DNA of 64,000 bases from Armatimonadota bacterium (lineage in GTDB: Bacteria > Armatimonadota > HRBIN16). Made by a program: the position numbers and the translations under genes. Positions 8,182 through 17,358 of the stretch are shown piece after piece. How positions within the stretch are numbered: position 1 is the stretch's first letter; every line of letters begins with the position of its first letter. The notes under the pieces are model-generated. The model searched no databases, was not told the origin of the DNA, and worked only from the letters and a program-made list of their open reading frames with translations. The stretch spans positions 496,001-560,000 of the forward strand of contig BPGU01000002.1 of NCBI GenBank assembly GCA_026003195.1, in the 5' to 3' direction.

Positions 8182-8685
8182 CTATGGGGGTGGCGAGCTA
8201 GAAGGTTGCTGCTGCACCTGTGTAGGGACAGGCAACTCTTTCAGCGCCACCCCTTTCAAGCGCATCATGTTCATCGTGGCAGAGAGAACGATAACCACAA
8301 TGCCCAGCCACGCTGCCAGTGCCACCCACTTCGCCCGGTTACGCTGAATGCCCTCAAAAGCTAACGAGGGATGCGACAGAGCGGTGGAGATGAAGAACAA
8401 CACCAGCACCAGAAGAATCTTGGCGCCCAGCACAAGATGGTAGTTCGGCTTGACTGTGGGGATGACCACCACGAGGTTGTAAATGCCGGTTACCCAGATG
8501 AGCACCCACGCGATACCGATGACCATGCCCATACGCCGCTGCACCGCTTTGAGGAACTCGTCGGGCACACCCTGCACCCGACGCAACACGGGCTGCAACA
8601 CCAAGTACTGAAAGAGAGTGAGCCCAACAGCGGTGACAATACTGAGGACGTGCACCCACTTGACGATGAAGTCACTCCAGTTCAT
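8182..8685 (-). CDS. four-helix integral membrane protein, CopD/DUF2269-like
   Basis: A 167-residue protein with four predicted membrane helices (about residues 7-29, 48-70, 81-100, 117-137) and a Pro/Ser/Gln-rich tail ending SSSPPP. The opening WSDFIVKWVHVLSIVTAVG, with a His in the first helix, resembles CopD-type and DUF2269 membrane proteins, some of which bind haem or copper. This is a loose match, so function is unassigned. The ATG at 8685 is preceded by AAAGGGGG and lies about 30 bp from the inferred transcription start. It converges on the malic enzyme gene and is divergent from the histidine kinase gene. Confidence 0.6.
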   Translation of the reverse strand: MNWSDFIVKWVHVLSIVTAVGLTLFQYLVLQPVLRRVQGVPDEFLKAVQRRMGMVIGIAWVLIWVTGIYNLVVVIPTVKPNYHLVLGAKILLVLVLFFISTALSHPSLAFEGIQRNRAKWVALAAWLGIVVIVLSATMNMMRLKGVALKELPVPTQVQQQPSSSPPP

Positions 8686-8721
8686 CCCTGTGCCCCCTTT
8701 GCTCATTCGCTCGTTGTCATC

Positions 8722-8750
8722 ATTATGAAGAATACGCTGCCAAAAGTCAA
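8722..8750 (-). promoter_or_regulatory. sigma-70 promoter of the small membrane protein gene
   Basis: Minus strand: TTGACT (8750-8745), 17-bp spacer, CATAAT (8727-8722). The inferred start of transcription near 8715 lies upstream of the ATG at 8685 and leaves too little room for the alternative ATG at 8706. Confidence 0.7.
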
Positions 8751-8935
8751 TTGCGCCGAGATAACCCCTCCCCTGCACGTCTTACGGGTTTTTCATCAAA
8801 GGTATGCATTACACTGCAATGTTTTCCAATAATGGGATTGAACATCTTAAAACCTGCTCAGGAGGACAGACGCTTCCTCGCACACGGCGCGAGAGATGTC
8901 GCTTCGAGATGAGCGACGTGACAGGAGTGTGGAGC

Positions 8936-11329
8936 ATGAGCCATCACGTGAGTGCGACCAGTAACCGCGCTGCGGTAGTGCTCGGCATGGTGTCTGCACT
9001 GGTAACCCTTGCCATTACACTACTTGCTGGCGGTACGATATACACCCAAGCCCAGGACCTTGTTGCTCAGGAGGTGCGAGAAGACCTGCTGTTTACCGCA
9101 AAGCTTGCGGCAAACACTCTGGCAACAGGGGAAAAGGGGTTTTCATCCCAGCAAGACACTGTTCCCGCCAGGTGGCGTGCAGAGCTTGCCAGGCTGCACC
9201 ATCTGACCGAAGGGATGTACGACATTCACGTCTATACCCTTCGCGAGGACAAGCCTCAGCTGGTGTTCAGCACAGTCGCGTCCCCTTCGAGCAGTCCGTT
9301 GGTACCTGCATCCCCGGCTCTGGCAAACGCCCTGCGCTTTCGGCTCACGGTTGCAGAACATCTGGGAAGCCACACATCGCGGAGCGGATACCTCTCTGCG
9401 TATGCCCCGCTGCCCACGCGGGTTCCGATGACAGTAGTTGCCCAGATGCCTGTCGCACGACTGGCAGACCGGTTGAAAGGATTACAGCTGGCGGCATCCG
9501 TTGCACTCCTTGCCGCGCTCCTTCTCTCTCTGGGTGCGGGGATCGCCGTCTTCTATTCCCGTCGCCAGTCCGAGTATAACCAGTGGATGACCACGCGCGC
9601 CGGGTTGCTGGAGTTCGAACTGGACGTATTGGAGAAAGTAGCTGGCAACGAGCCTCTCATGCAGCTCATGGATTCACTATGCCGGCAATTTGAAACCATG
9701 TTTCCCGGAACACGCTGCGCCGTGTTCCTTGCCGAAGGTGGACGGCTGCGGCTGTTCGCGGCGCCCCGCTTCGATGAGAACCTGCGTCGCATGGTGCACG
9801 AGCTTCCTATCGGCAATACCACCTCTGCCAGTGGAGCAGCTGCTTACCGCAACGAGCCGGTTATCGTGCCCGATACCAGCATCAGCCCCCTGTGGTACAG
9901 TTTGCGGCACGTGATTGAGGCAACAGGTGTCGCCGCATCCTACTCGCTGCCCATCCGATCGAGCAACGGGCAGGTGCTGGGGGTGTTTGCTGCCTATTAC
10001 TCCTCCAAGCATTATCCCGCCGAGGGTGAGCAGCAGCTGGCGGAGGTGGTCACCCATATCGCTGGCATCGCTATCGAGCGCATCAAGATGGTAGAAACGC
10101 TCGCCGAAATGAACGCACAGCTGCAGGACGCACTGGCGGAAGCCACACGCCTGGCGGAGGTGGCCGAGTCTGCAAGCCGCGCCAAGTCCGAGTTCCTCGC
10201 TAACATGAGCCACGAAATCCGCACGCCCATGAACGGCATCATCGGAATGCTGGACCTGCTGGCAGATACCCCGCTCGGTGCCGAACAGCGCGAATACCTG
10301 AGCCTCATACGCGGCAGCGCGAACACATTGATGGGTATTATCAACGACATTCTGGACCTCTCCAAGATAGAGTCCGGGCGCATGATGCTCCATCCTGAGC
10401 CATTTGACCCTGTTCAAATGGTGGAAGAGGTCGCCGCGCTGTTCGTCTCCTCGGCAAAGGACAAAGGGCTGGAGATGTACACGCACATTGCGCCCGATAC
10501 ACCGCGCGCGGTGGTGGGCGATGCCCTGCGCATCCGCCAGATACTGAACAACCTGGTGAACAACGCAGTGAAATTTACCGAGCAAGGCAGCATCACTATC
10601 GCACTGGAGTACCTGGGAGAAACAGATACGGGAGATGGTCGACAGGCGAAACTGCGAATCAGCGTCAGCGACACCGGCATCGGCATTGCACCCGAAAGCC
10701 TGTCGCGCATCTTCGAAGAGTTCACTCAGGCGGACGGGTCTATCACTCGTAAATACGGTGGCACCGGACTGGGACTGGCTATCAGCAAGAAGCTGGTGGA
10801 GATGATGGGTGGGCAGATGGGCGTGCAAAGCGAACTGGGCAGGGGCAGCACCTTCTGGGTGCACCTGACCCTGCCAATAGCAGAAGAGGTATACCAGTCG
10901 AAAGATTCAACGCTCTCCACCTTCCCCAGATTCACCCATTGCTATGTATTACTGGCGGAGGACAACGAGGTCAACCGTCTGGTGGCGGTGAAGATGCTGG
11001 AGTCGCTCGGCTGCTCTGTGGACGTCGCCGTTAACGGAGCGGAAGCGGTGCAAAAAGCACTGACCGGCGAGTACGACATCATCCTGATGGACGTGCAGAT
11101 GCCGGAGATGGATGGTTACGAAGCCACCCGCCGTATTCGCGAAGCGGAACGCGCCACCGGGGAACACCGCATCATTATCGCCATGACCGCCCACTCGATG
11201 GAGAGCGACCGCCGTGCTTGCCTGGAAACGGGCATGGATGATTACCTGAGCAAGCCCGTCAAACGCGACCGCCTGGCGGAGATGCTGGCGAAGTGGGTGG
11301 GCGTAGAGGAAGCGGCGCGGGCGGCGTAG
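8936..11329 (+). CDS. hybrid sensor histidine kinase with GAF and receiver domains
   Basis: A 797-residue membrane-bound hybrid kinase. Order: membrane helix 14-34, extracytoplasmic sensor about 35-182, second helix 183-207, GAF about 235-380, short coiled coil, HisKA with phosphorylated His426 ([12 protein letters not shown]), HATPase with [16 protein letters not shown] and [10 protein letters not shown] (to about 655), then a C-terminal receiver from about 672 with acceptor Asp719 ([12 protein letters not shown]) and the conserved Lys in LSKPVK. It lacks an output domain, so it should pass phosphate to an HPt or separate regulator not present here. The ATG at 8936 has AGGAG nine bases upstream; an in-frame ATG at 8909 is possible. 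Signal unknown. Confidence 0.93.
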   Translation: MSHHVSATSNRAAVVLGMVSALVTLAITLLAGGTIYTQAQDLVAQEVREDLLFTAKLAANTLATGEKGFSSQQDTVPARWRAELARLHHLTEGMYDIHVYTLREDKPQLVFSTVASPSSSPLVPASPALANALRFRLTVAEHLGSHTSRSGYLSAYAPLPTRVPMTVVAQMPVARLADRLKGLQLAASVALLAALLLSLGAGIAVFYSRRQSEYNQWMTTRAGLLEFELDVLEKVAGNEPLMQLMDSLCRQFETMFPGTRCAVFLAEGGRLRLFAAPRFDENLRRMVHELPIGNTTSASGAAAYRNEPVIVPDTSISPLWYSLRHVIEATGVAASYSLPIRSSNGQVLGVFAAYYSSKHYPAEGEQQLAEVVTHIAGIAIERIKMVETLAEMNAQLQDALAEATRLAEVAESASRAKSEFLANMSHEIRTPMNGIIGMLDLLADTPLGAEQREYLSLIRGSANTLMGIINDILDLSKIESGRMMLHPEPFDPVQMVEEVAALFVSSAKDKGLEMYTHIAPDTPRAVVGDALRIRQILNNLVNNAVKFTEQGSITIALEYLGETDTGDGRQAKLRISVSDTGIGIAPESLSRIFEEFTQADGSITRKYGGTGLGLAISKKLVEMMGGQMGVQSELGRGSTFWVHLTLPIAEEVYQSKDSTLSTFPRFTHCYVLLAEDNEVNRLVAVKMLESLGCSVDVAVNGAEAVQKALTGEYDIILMDVQMPEMDGYEATRRIREAERATGEHRIIIAMTAHSMESDRRACLETGMDDYLSKPVKRDRLAEMLAKWVGVEEAARAA

Positions 11330-11606
11330 CAATACCTTACTCCCTGCACCAGTAGCGCACGTTTCAGCCTCCTTTCAATGGTTGTTGCGTCAATCAGCTA
11401 GGAGCGAGGGAAATGCCTGCTCGCCAGCTATACTCCCCCCAACTCATCTACCACACTCAGCAGGGACGTACCTACCCACCTAACAGCTTGGTGAGGGGAC
11501 AAAGTAATAAGACACTACGTCTCGCCTTCCTTTGTCTGCGCCAGCGTCAGAGAAAGCCCTTCCGTGTCGCTGTGTTGTAGTCGGTCATTACGTCTATAAC
11601 TAATAC
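11330..11606. other. spacer with a possible 55-codon ORF
   Basis: Between the kinase gene and the first insertion-sequence copy. It holds a 55-codon frame at 11413-11580 (+), starting MPARQLYSPQL, behind AGGAGCGAGGG. The peptide is basic and ends RKPFRVAVL, similar in feel to a transposase fragment, but I do not recognise it. No RNA gene or clear promoter seen. Confidence 0.3.
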
Positions 11607-12457
11607 GAGTTACGCAGTTGACGTCAACTCCTTTTGCTGAGTATCAGACTAACACAACCATGCCAATCCCGTCAACAAGAGTGAACCAGCGTGAACCCAC
11701 CCAAATGTGATGACACGGACTACATCCACTTCCTCATCGCCAGCCAAAGGGTGTTCACCTGCACCCAAGCCGCCTGATGCCAACCCGAGACACAGGGCAC
11801 AGCCGCGCACGATGCCTTCACCCGCCTGCTGGCACCGATACGGAGGCGTTGTGGCAGCAAGCACAGCAGTGGATACACAAGCAGAAGGGGATACGACGAC
11901 ACCATCTTAGACCAGCCCTATGCGCCGCAGATGGAGTGGGGCTGTGACCACTGGAGTGGCAAACACCGTCGCGTGGTCCAAGGCATTTGCCTGTTGACGT
12001 TGCTGTGCACACAAGGAGAAGCGCTCGTTCCCTGTGACTATCGGGTGTATACCAAAAGAGAGACGAAGAACGGGTGATTTCGAGCGATGCTTGGGGTAGC
12101 GCACGCTCGCGGTTTCACACCGAAGTATGAGTTGGTCTTCTGGGGTAGAGAACCTGAAGGCGATACGCGCTTTGGGCTGGCACTTTGTGACGAGGCTCAA
12201 GAGCAACCCCGATGGGAAAGGGAACGTGCCTCTGGGCACGGTAGAGATCGGTGCGCAGGGGCGGATAGTTCCTCTGAAGGCGTTCGGTTTGGTCCAAGTA
12301 TTTCGGACAGTTTCCTGCAACGGAGACGTGGCATACTGAGCGACGGACGACCTGGAGATGACGGAGGCACAGCGTGCGCAGTGGGAACAGATGGGTTGGG
12401 GTATAGAGGAATACCGTCGTGCTGTGAAGCAGTGTTGCTTGGAGGCATCCCCTCTCT
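11607..12457 (+). mobile_element. decayed insertion sequence copy 1 (IS701/IS4-like transposase remnant)
   Basis: An 851-bp unit, about 97 % identical and without net length change to the unit at 14046-14896. It begins GAGTTACGC followed by the perfect palindrome AGTTGACGTCAACT (11616-11629), probably the left end. A GTG at 11691 opens a transposase frame (DTDYIHFLIASQRVF), which stops at a TGA after about 29 codons. Further pieces in other frames include DQPYA, DHWSGKHRRVV, GEALVPCDYRVYTK, NLKAIRALGWHFVTRLKSN and GWGIEEYRRAVKQC, the order found in DDE transposases common in cyanobacteria. Several frameshifts and stops, and loss of the C-terminal part and right end, make it inactive. Confidence 0.8.
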
Positions 12458-12639
12458 GTCGTGCAGCCAACTGCGTCACTCCTACCTCTGTCCCATCGTT
12501 AAGGGTGGCGCCACTTTCTGGCCGGGCTGGGCAGTTGCAGAGGCCCGATCCGGTGGAGGAGCACCACCTTCCCGCCGCAGCCCCAAGATCCCGGCGAGAC
12601 GCTCTCGCCAGCACCTTGTTGTGCGTGCAAACGCAATTG
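12458..12639. other. unassigned space between IS copy 1 and the WD40 gene
   Basis: 182 bp following the breakpoint of the insertion-sequence copy. No convincing frame, terminator or RNA seen. The remaining transposase C-terminus expected here is absent. Confidence 0.4.
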
Positions 12640-13917
12640 TTAGCGTCGGGGCATCATCTGACCCAGAGACGCTTGCCGTCTTGGGCCCGCCACACCCGCA
12701 CCGTGTGGTCTAAAGAGCCCGCGGCCACCAGCTGCCCGTCCGGGCGAAAAGGCCACCGACTCCACCCTGTCCTCGTGTTGCCCGCGCCAGACAAGCTGCC
12801 CATCTTTGGCCCGCCACACCCGCACCGTGTTGTCATCAGAGCCCGAAGCCACCAGCTGCCCGTCCGGGGAAAAGGCCACCGACCACACCCCGCCCTCGTG
12901 TAGCCCGCGCCAGAGAAGCTGGCCGTCTTGGGCCCGCCACACCCGCACCGTCTCGTCAAAAGAGCCCGAGGCCACCAGCTGCCCGTCCGGGGAAAAGGCC
13001 ACCTCCCACACCCAGGCCTCGTGTTGTCCGGTCCAGAGAATCTGGCCGTCTTGGGCCCGCCACACCCGCACCGTGTGGTCATCAGAGCCCGAAGCCACCA
13101 GCTGCCCGTCCGGGGAAAAGGCCACCGACAACATCCCCCACATCGCGCCCTCGTGTTGCCCACGCCAGACAAGCTGGCCGTCTTGGGCCCGCCACACCCG
13201 CACCGTGGCGTCAAAAGAGCCCGAAGCCACCAGCTGCCCGTCCGGGGAAAAGGCCACCGACTCCACCCCGCCCTCGTGTTGCCCGGTCCAGAGAAGCAGG
13301 CCGTCTTGGGCCCGCCACACCCGCACCGTCTCGTCAAAAGAGCCCGAAGCCACCAGCTGCCCGTCCGGGGAAAAGGCCACCGTAAGCACCCAGTCCTCGT
13401 GTTGCCCGGTCCAGAGACGCTGGCCGTCTTGGGCCCGCCACACCCGCACCGTGTGGTCTTTAGAGCCCGAGGCCACCAGCTGCCCGTCCGGGGAAAAGGC
13501 CACCGACCCCACTATGTCCTTGTGTCGCCCGGTCCAGAGAAGCTGGCCGTCTTGGGCCCGCCACACCCGCACCGTGTGGTCTTTAGAGCCCGAGGCCACC
13601 AGCTGCCCGTCCGGGGAAAAGGCCACCTCCCACACCCAGAGCTCGTGTTGCCCGGTCCAGAGACGCTTGCCGTCTTGGGCCCGCCAGACGCTCACATTGC
13701 CTCCAGCGTCTCCTGTGACCAAGAGGAGTTCTTCCGAACCCTTCACCCCGAACCAGTACACCCCTACTGCCGCTGCGACTGTGGCCACCGCTCCCACGAC
13801 CCAGATCCACCAGCGCCTCCGCCGGGCCAGTCGCACCTCCGCAACCGGATTCCCACACTGGGTACAGAACCGTGCCCCAGGCAGAAGGTTTGCTCCACAC
13901 ACGTCACAGTACTTCAC
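12640..13917 (-). CDS. zinc-ribbon, membrane-anchored WD40 repeat protein with a frameshift in the last repeat
   Basis: Domains in order: a double-CxxC zinc ribbon at the N-terminus (YCDVCG and FCTQCG), a membrane helix WWIWVVGAVATVAAAVGVYW, then eight 41-residue WD40 repeats of the type FSPDGQLVASGS...TVRVWRAQDGQ, enough for a closed propeller. The repeats are nearly identical at DNA level in 123-bp units, one carrying three extra residues. At 12745 an extra base (GGGCGAAAA where others have GGGGAAAA) shifts the frame, so the protein ends at 12640 in an unrelated tail; without it the last repeat would end RLWVR at 12654. GTG at 13917 is favoured, as GGGAGG lies 7 bases upstream. It lies between two IS remnants. 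Partner unknown. Confidence 0.8.
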   Translation of the reverse strand: MKYCDVCGANLLPGARFCTQCGNPVAEVRLARRRRWWIWVVGAVATVAAAVGVYWFGVKGSEELLLVTGDAGGNVSVWRAQDGKRLWTGQHELWVWEVAFSPDGQLVASGSKDHTVRVWRAQDGQLLWTGRHKDIVGSVAFSPDGQLVASGSKDHTVRVWRAQDGQRLWTGQHEDWVLTVAFSPDGQLVASGSFDETVRVWRAQDGLLLWTGQHEGGVESVAFSPDGQLVASGSFDATVRVWRAQDGQLVWRGQHEGAMWGMLSVAFSPDGQLVASGSDDHTVRVWRAQDGQILWTGQHEAWVWEVAFSPDGQLVASGSFDETVRVWRAQDGQLLWRGLHEGGVWSVAFSPDGQLVASGSDDNTVRVWRAKDGQLVWRGQHEDRVESVAFSPGRAAGGRGLFRPHGAGVAGPRRQASLGQMMPRR

Positions 13918-14045
13918 GCCCGCCACCTCCCAGTATCACCCATGCTCAGCTTACTTCGGGCCAGCAGACGCAAGTGTAGATCCCATTGCCAGCGGCCGGC
14001 AAAGGGACACGTTGTTGTTATCGGCTCCACTGTGTCACCCCTTAG

Positions 14046-14896
14046 GAGTTACGCAGTTGACGTCAACTCCTTTTGGTGAGTATCAGACTAACACAACCAT
14101 GCCAATCCCGTCAACAGGAGTGAACCAGCGTGAACCCACCCAAACCTGATGACACGGACTACATCCACTTCCTCATCGCCAGCCAAAGGGTGTTCACCTG
14201 CACCCAAGCCGCCCCATGCCAACCCGAGACACAGGGCACAGCCGCGCACGATGCCTTCACCCGCCTGCTGGCACCGATACGGAGGCGTTGTGGCAGCCAG
14301 CACAGCAGTGGATACACAAGCAGAAGGGGATACGACGACACCATCTTAGACCAGCCCTATGCGCAGCAGATGGAGTGGGTCTGTGACCACTGGAGTGGCA
14401 AACATCGTCGCGTGGTCCAAGGCATTTGCCTGTTGAGGTTGCTGTGCACACAAGGGGAGGCGCTCGTTCCCTGTGACTATCGGGTGTATACCAAGAGAGA
14501 GACGAAGAACGGGTGATTTCGGGCGATGCTTGGGGTAGCGCACGCTCGCGGTTTCACACCGAAGTATGAGTTGGTATTCTGGGGTAGAGAACCTGAAGGC
14601 GATACGCGCTTTGGGCTGGCACTTTGTGACGAGGCTCAAGAGCAACCCCGACGGGAAAGGGGACGTGCCTCTGGGCGCGGTAGAGATCGGTGCGCAGGGG
14701 CGGATAGTTCCTCTGAAGGCGTTCGGTTTGGTCCAAGTATTTCGGACAGTTTCCTGCAACGAAGACGTGGCATACTGGGCGACGGACGACTGAGAGATGA
14801 CGGAGGCACAGCGTGCGCAGTGGGAACAGATGGGTTGGGGTATAGAGGAATACCATCGTGCTGTGAAGCAGTGTTGCTTGGAGGCATCCCCTCTCT
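14046..14896 (+). mobile_element. decayed insertion sequence copy 2
   Basis: Second 851-bp copy of the element at 11607. It has the same left end with the palindrome AGTTGACGTCAACT (14055-14068) and the same break point after CATCCCCTCTCT. Its first frame (GTG at 14130) stays open for about 128 codons but shifts out of the transposase frame and ends where KTKND-HFRAML would be expected: five bases seem to be missing, as in copy 1. The peptide KSNPDGKG also lacks about three residues in both copies. Shared lesions mean the unit was already dead before it was doubled. Confidence 0.8.
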
Positions 14897-14982
14897 AGTG
14901 TCATTGTCTTGCAAATACAAGAATAATCTTCTCTTTGTAGATGATACACTAAGCGCATGTGTAGAACGTTCAAACCAGCTGG

Positions 14983-15957
14983 TCAACCCATTCCCATGCG
15001 ACGCCTTCCCGTCACCTGGTCAAACGCCACCACCGCAATCACCACCGCGCCGATGATGAGCTGGTTATAGTCGGATGCGCCCACCATCGCCAGACCGCTG
15101 CGCAGTACCTGAAGGATGAGCGCACCGATACAGGTTCCCCCTATCGAGCCACGTCCACCCGACAGACTACCCCCGCCAATCACCACCGACGCGATGGCGT
15201 CCAGCTCCCAGCCCATCGCTGCAGTCGATTGACCGGTGCCGTAGTACGCGGTAAATATCACCCCTGCCAGCCCAGCCATCAGCCCGCCCAGCGCGTACAC
15301 GAGGTACTTCAGACGCCTTATCGGCACACCCGACAAACGCGCGGCTTCCTCGTTGCCGCCCAGCGCATATATCTCGCGTCCCCAGCGCGTGCGCGTGAGA
15401 AACAGATGAAACACCAGTGCACACACCAGCAGTAACACCACCGGCACCGGCACCGACACACGCGGCAGCGGTATCATGCCGCTGCCCAGCCCGCGCGTGA
15501 AAGCCGAGTCCGGAATAGGGATGGTGGCGCCTTTGGTAATCAGGTATGCCAGCCCGCGCGCAATGCTCATCATGCCCAGTGTAGCGATGAAAGGAGGTAG
15601 CTTGGCTCGCGTGATGAAGGTTGCCGAGAGAAGCCCCATCGCTGTCGCCGTCATGATACCCAGCGCAGACGCCACCACAGGTGAGTAACCTGACACAATC
15701 GCGTAGGCAGTCACCACCGAGGTCAGCGCAATGCAGGAGCCCACCGACAGGTCTATCCCGCCGGAGATAATGATGACGCACGAGCCGAGCGCAGCGGTGG
15801 CGAGAACGGTCATGTCGCGCACGGTGGCAAGCAGGTTGGAGGCATCCAGCATCGGATTCGGGCGGTCTGGACGCTGGGTCAGGATGCTGAATATGGCAAT
15901 CTCCATCGTCAGCACCAGCAGAATGCCCAGCCCACGCGCCCAGAGCAGGCGACGCAT
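14983..15957 (-). CDS. ribose/sugar-type ABC transporter permease (RbsC family)
   Basis: A 324-residue polytopic protein with about eight to ten membrane helices and the signatures of the BPD_transp_2 permease family: SGGIDLSVGS near residue 65, PPFIATLGMMSIARG, YALGGNEEAARLSG (the cytoplasmic coupling loop) and IGGGSLSGGRGSIGGT. These permeases import pentoses, hexoses and related solutes with a periplasmic binding protein and a fused double ATPase. Neither partner is in the window. The ATG follows AGGAGGTGC and overlaps by one base the stop of the cation exchanger gene, so both are one transcript. It lies 86 bp from the second IS copy; the partner genes may have been lost or lie elsewhere. 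Confidence 0.85.
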   Translation of the reverse strand: MRRLLWARGLGILLVLTMEIAIFSILTQRPDRPNPMLDASNLLATVRDMTVLATAALGSCVIIISGGIDLSVGSCIALTSVVTAYAIVSGYSPVVASALGIMTATAMGLLSATFITRAKLPPFIATLGMMSIARGLAYLITKGATIPIPDSAFTRGLGSGMIPLPRVSVPVPVVLLLVCALVFHLFLTRTRWGREIYALGGNEEAARLSGVPIRRLKYLVYALGGLMAGLAGVIFTAYYGTGQSTAAMGWELDAIASVVIGGGSLSGGRGSIGGTCIGALILQVLRSGLAMVGASDYNQLIIGAVVIAVVAFDQVTGRRRMGMG

Positions 15958-17189
15958 CAGTGCACCTCCTCGGGCACGGGCAACCGCTTCGCCAAACGCA
16001 GGAAGATGCGCAGATTCACACTCACTTCACGGCGGTAGGCGAACAGCCATCCTATCGCCAGTACGAAGTAGAGCACGGTGAAGCCGTAGCGCACCGCCAC
16101 GCTGGGTATCAGCAGCTGCGCGGCAAACAGCACAAACAGCAGCAACGCCTCCAGCCTGCTGAAGAAACGATTAGCGATCACCGAGCAGGCAAACAGCGAT
16201 TGTGCCGCCGTGAGTAACACCTCCTCACGAGGGCGCGGTTCCAGAGGCAGGAAGGAGATATGCCCCGCGGAGAGCGAGTAGATGACGGGCAGAGAGCCGA
16301 TGAGAAGCGTCCACTGGTTGATTTTGGAAGAGATGATTGCCGACATGGCGGATGCCACATGCCCGCGCAGCGCGAAGTAGCACAGGATAATCATCTCCGG
16401 CGACTCCGAAGCCAGAGGCGCAAGCCACTGAATCAGCAGAAACTCACTGATACCAAAGCTTTTGCCCAGATGGATCAGCCCTTCGGTGAATGGCTCGGTG
16501 GCTATCAGGATGATAAAGCCGGAGTACAGGAACATCAGCACGTATGCCGCACGCCTCCACCCTTTGGGGAGTTCGGCAAGCGTGGCTACCGGTCCCGCCG
16601 GCTCCGGCTCGATATGGGGTGCACGCCCTGCCAACCAGACATATCCAGCAAACATCAGCACGAATATCGCCGCATCCCATACAGTAGTGGTGGCTTTGAG
16701 CGGCAGCAGCAGAGAGTACAGTGTCGCAACGATGAGCACAGTGACCTCGATAGCAAGAACAGGCTCAATCGGTATCTGACCGTTTGATGGCAGCTTACCT
16801 TGCCTGCGCAGCGCCATCCAGCCCAGAAACACCACCGCCGACCAGCCGATGCCCACCAGCAGGCGGTTTGCACCCGTCATGTTTGCCGCGACGAGGGGAA
16901 TGTACTCCGGATGGTGAGCCGCCTTCCATGCCAGGTAGATATCCACCGCATACTCGGGCAACACCGCAATCAATGCCAGCAACGCCATTGCCAGCGAGCG
17001 CGACACGTCGAACTGCGCCAGCTCCGCCGACCACGAGATGAGAAACGCCGCACCCAGTATCGCCAGACCGGACAGCAATACGGTCATTATCGCCGAAGGG
17101 TGCGCCCTGAACGCTACACTCAGCCAGGGCACTGTCAGCAGTACCGTGCCAGCGAGTAGCGCGAGATGTAACTTATTGATGCGTTGCAT
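15957..17189 (-). CDS. sodium/calcium exchanger (CaCA) family protein
   Basis: A 410-residue membrane protein of about ten helices with the two inverted alpha-repeats of the Ca2+/cation antiporter family. Repeat 1 has ALIAVLPEYAVD with acidic Glu and Asp, followed by AANMTGANRLLVGIGW. Repeat 2 has LAPLASESPEMIILCYF, followed by ISSKINQWTLLIGSLPV. A hydrophilic loop around residues 195-215 separates the halves. It should exchange Ca2+ or another cation against Na+ or H+ in the inner membrane. The ATG at 17189 follows AGGAACAGGG. It is co-transcribed with the sugar permease downstream, an unusual pairing. Family clear; ion specificity unknown. Confidence 0.85.
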   Translation of the reverse strand: MQRINKLHLALLAGTVLLTVPWLSVAFRAHPSAIMTVLLSGLAILGAAFLISWSAELAQFDVSRSLAMALLALIAVLPEYAVDIYLAWKAAHHPEYIPLVAANMTGANRLLVGIGWSAVVFLGWMALRRQGKLPSNGQIPIEPVLAIEVTVLIVATLYSLLLPLKATTTVWDAAIFVLMFAGYVWLAGRAPHIEPEPAGPVATLAELPKGWRRAAYVLMFLYSGFIILIATEPFTEGLIHLGKSFGISEFLLIQWLAPLASESPEMIILCYFALRGHVASAMSAIISSKINQWTLLIGSLPVIYSLSAGHISFLPLEPRPREEVLLTAAQSLFACSVIANRFFSRLEALLLFVLFAAQLLIPSVAVRYGFTVLYFVLAIGWLFAYRREVSVNLRIFLRLAKRLPVPEEVH

Positions 17190-17241
17190 CGCCCTGTTCC
17201 TGCGATAAAAGTATCTCTATAATCCGGTTCCCATGTGTCAT

Positions 17242-17346
17242 GGGGCACGACGGAATCGCGAAGCAATCTCCTGCACACACGAGGGACATTGCTTCCGTCA
17301 CTACCTCCCTCGCAACGATAAGGCTCGGCAAGAGCCTCGCCCTCCA
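17242..17346. repeat. composite dispersed repeat, copy A
   Basis: Intergenic block with a hairpin GAAGCAAT (17260-17267) / ATTGCTTC (17288-17295), followed 25 bp later by AGGCTCGGCAAGAGCCTCGCCCTCCA (17321-17346), which is itself partly palindromic. The same two modules recur in the same order at 27405-27506. It resembles REP-like elements built around GCGAAGCAATC. Confidence 0.7.
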
Positions 17347-17358
17347 GCAAGGCGAGAT

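Noticed and set aside
9677-10864. 395-codon minus-strand frame opposite the histidine kinase
   Set aside because: Kinase motifs in the sense strand are complete; the antisense frame is a shadow.
12660-13690. Regular repeats that might be taken for a CRISPR array
   Set aside because: The 123-bp periodicity is coding (41-residue WD40 units), without unique spacers, and no cas genes are present.
12806-14149. Long + strand frames opposite the WD40 gene
   Set aside because: They are the reverse of the 123-bp repeats, giving low-complexity Pro/His/Ser repeats, and run into the IS copy.
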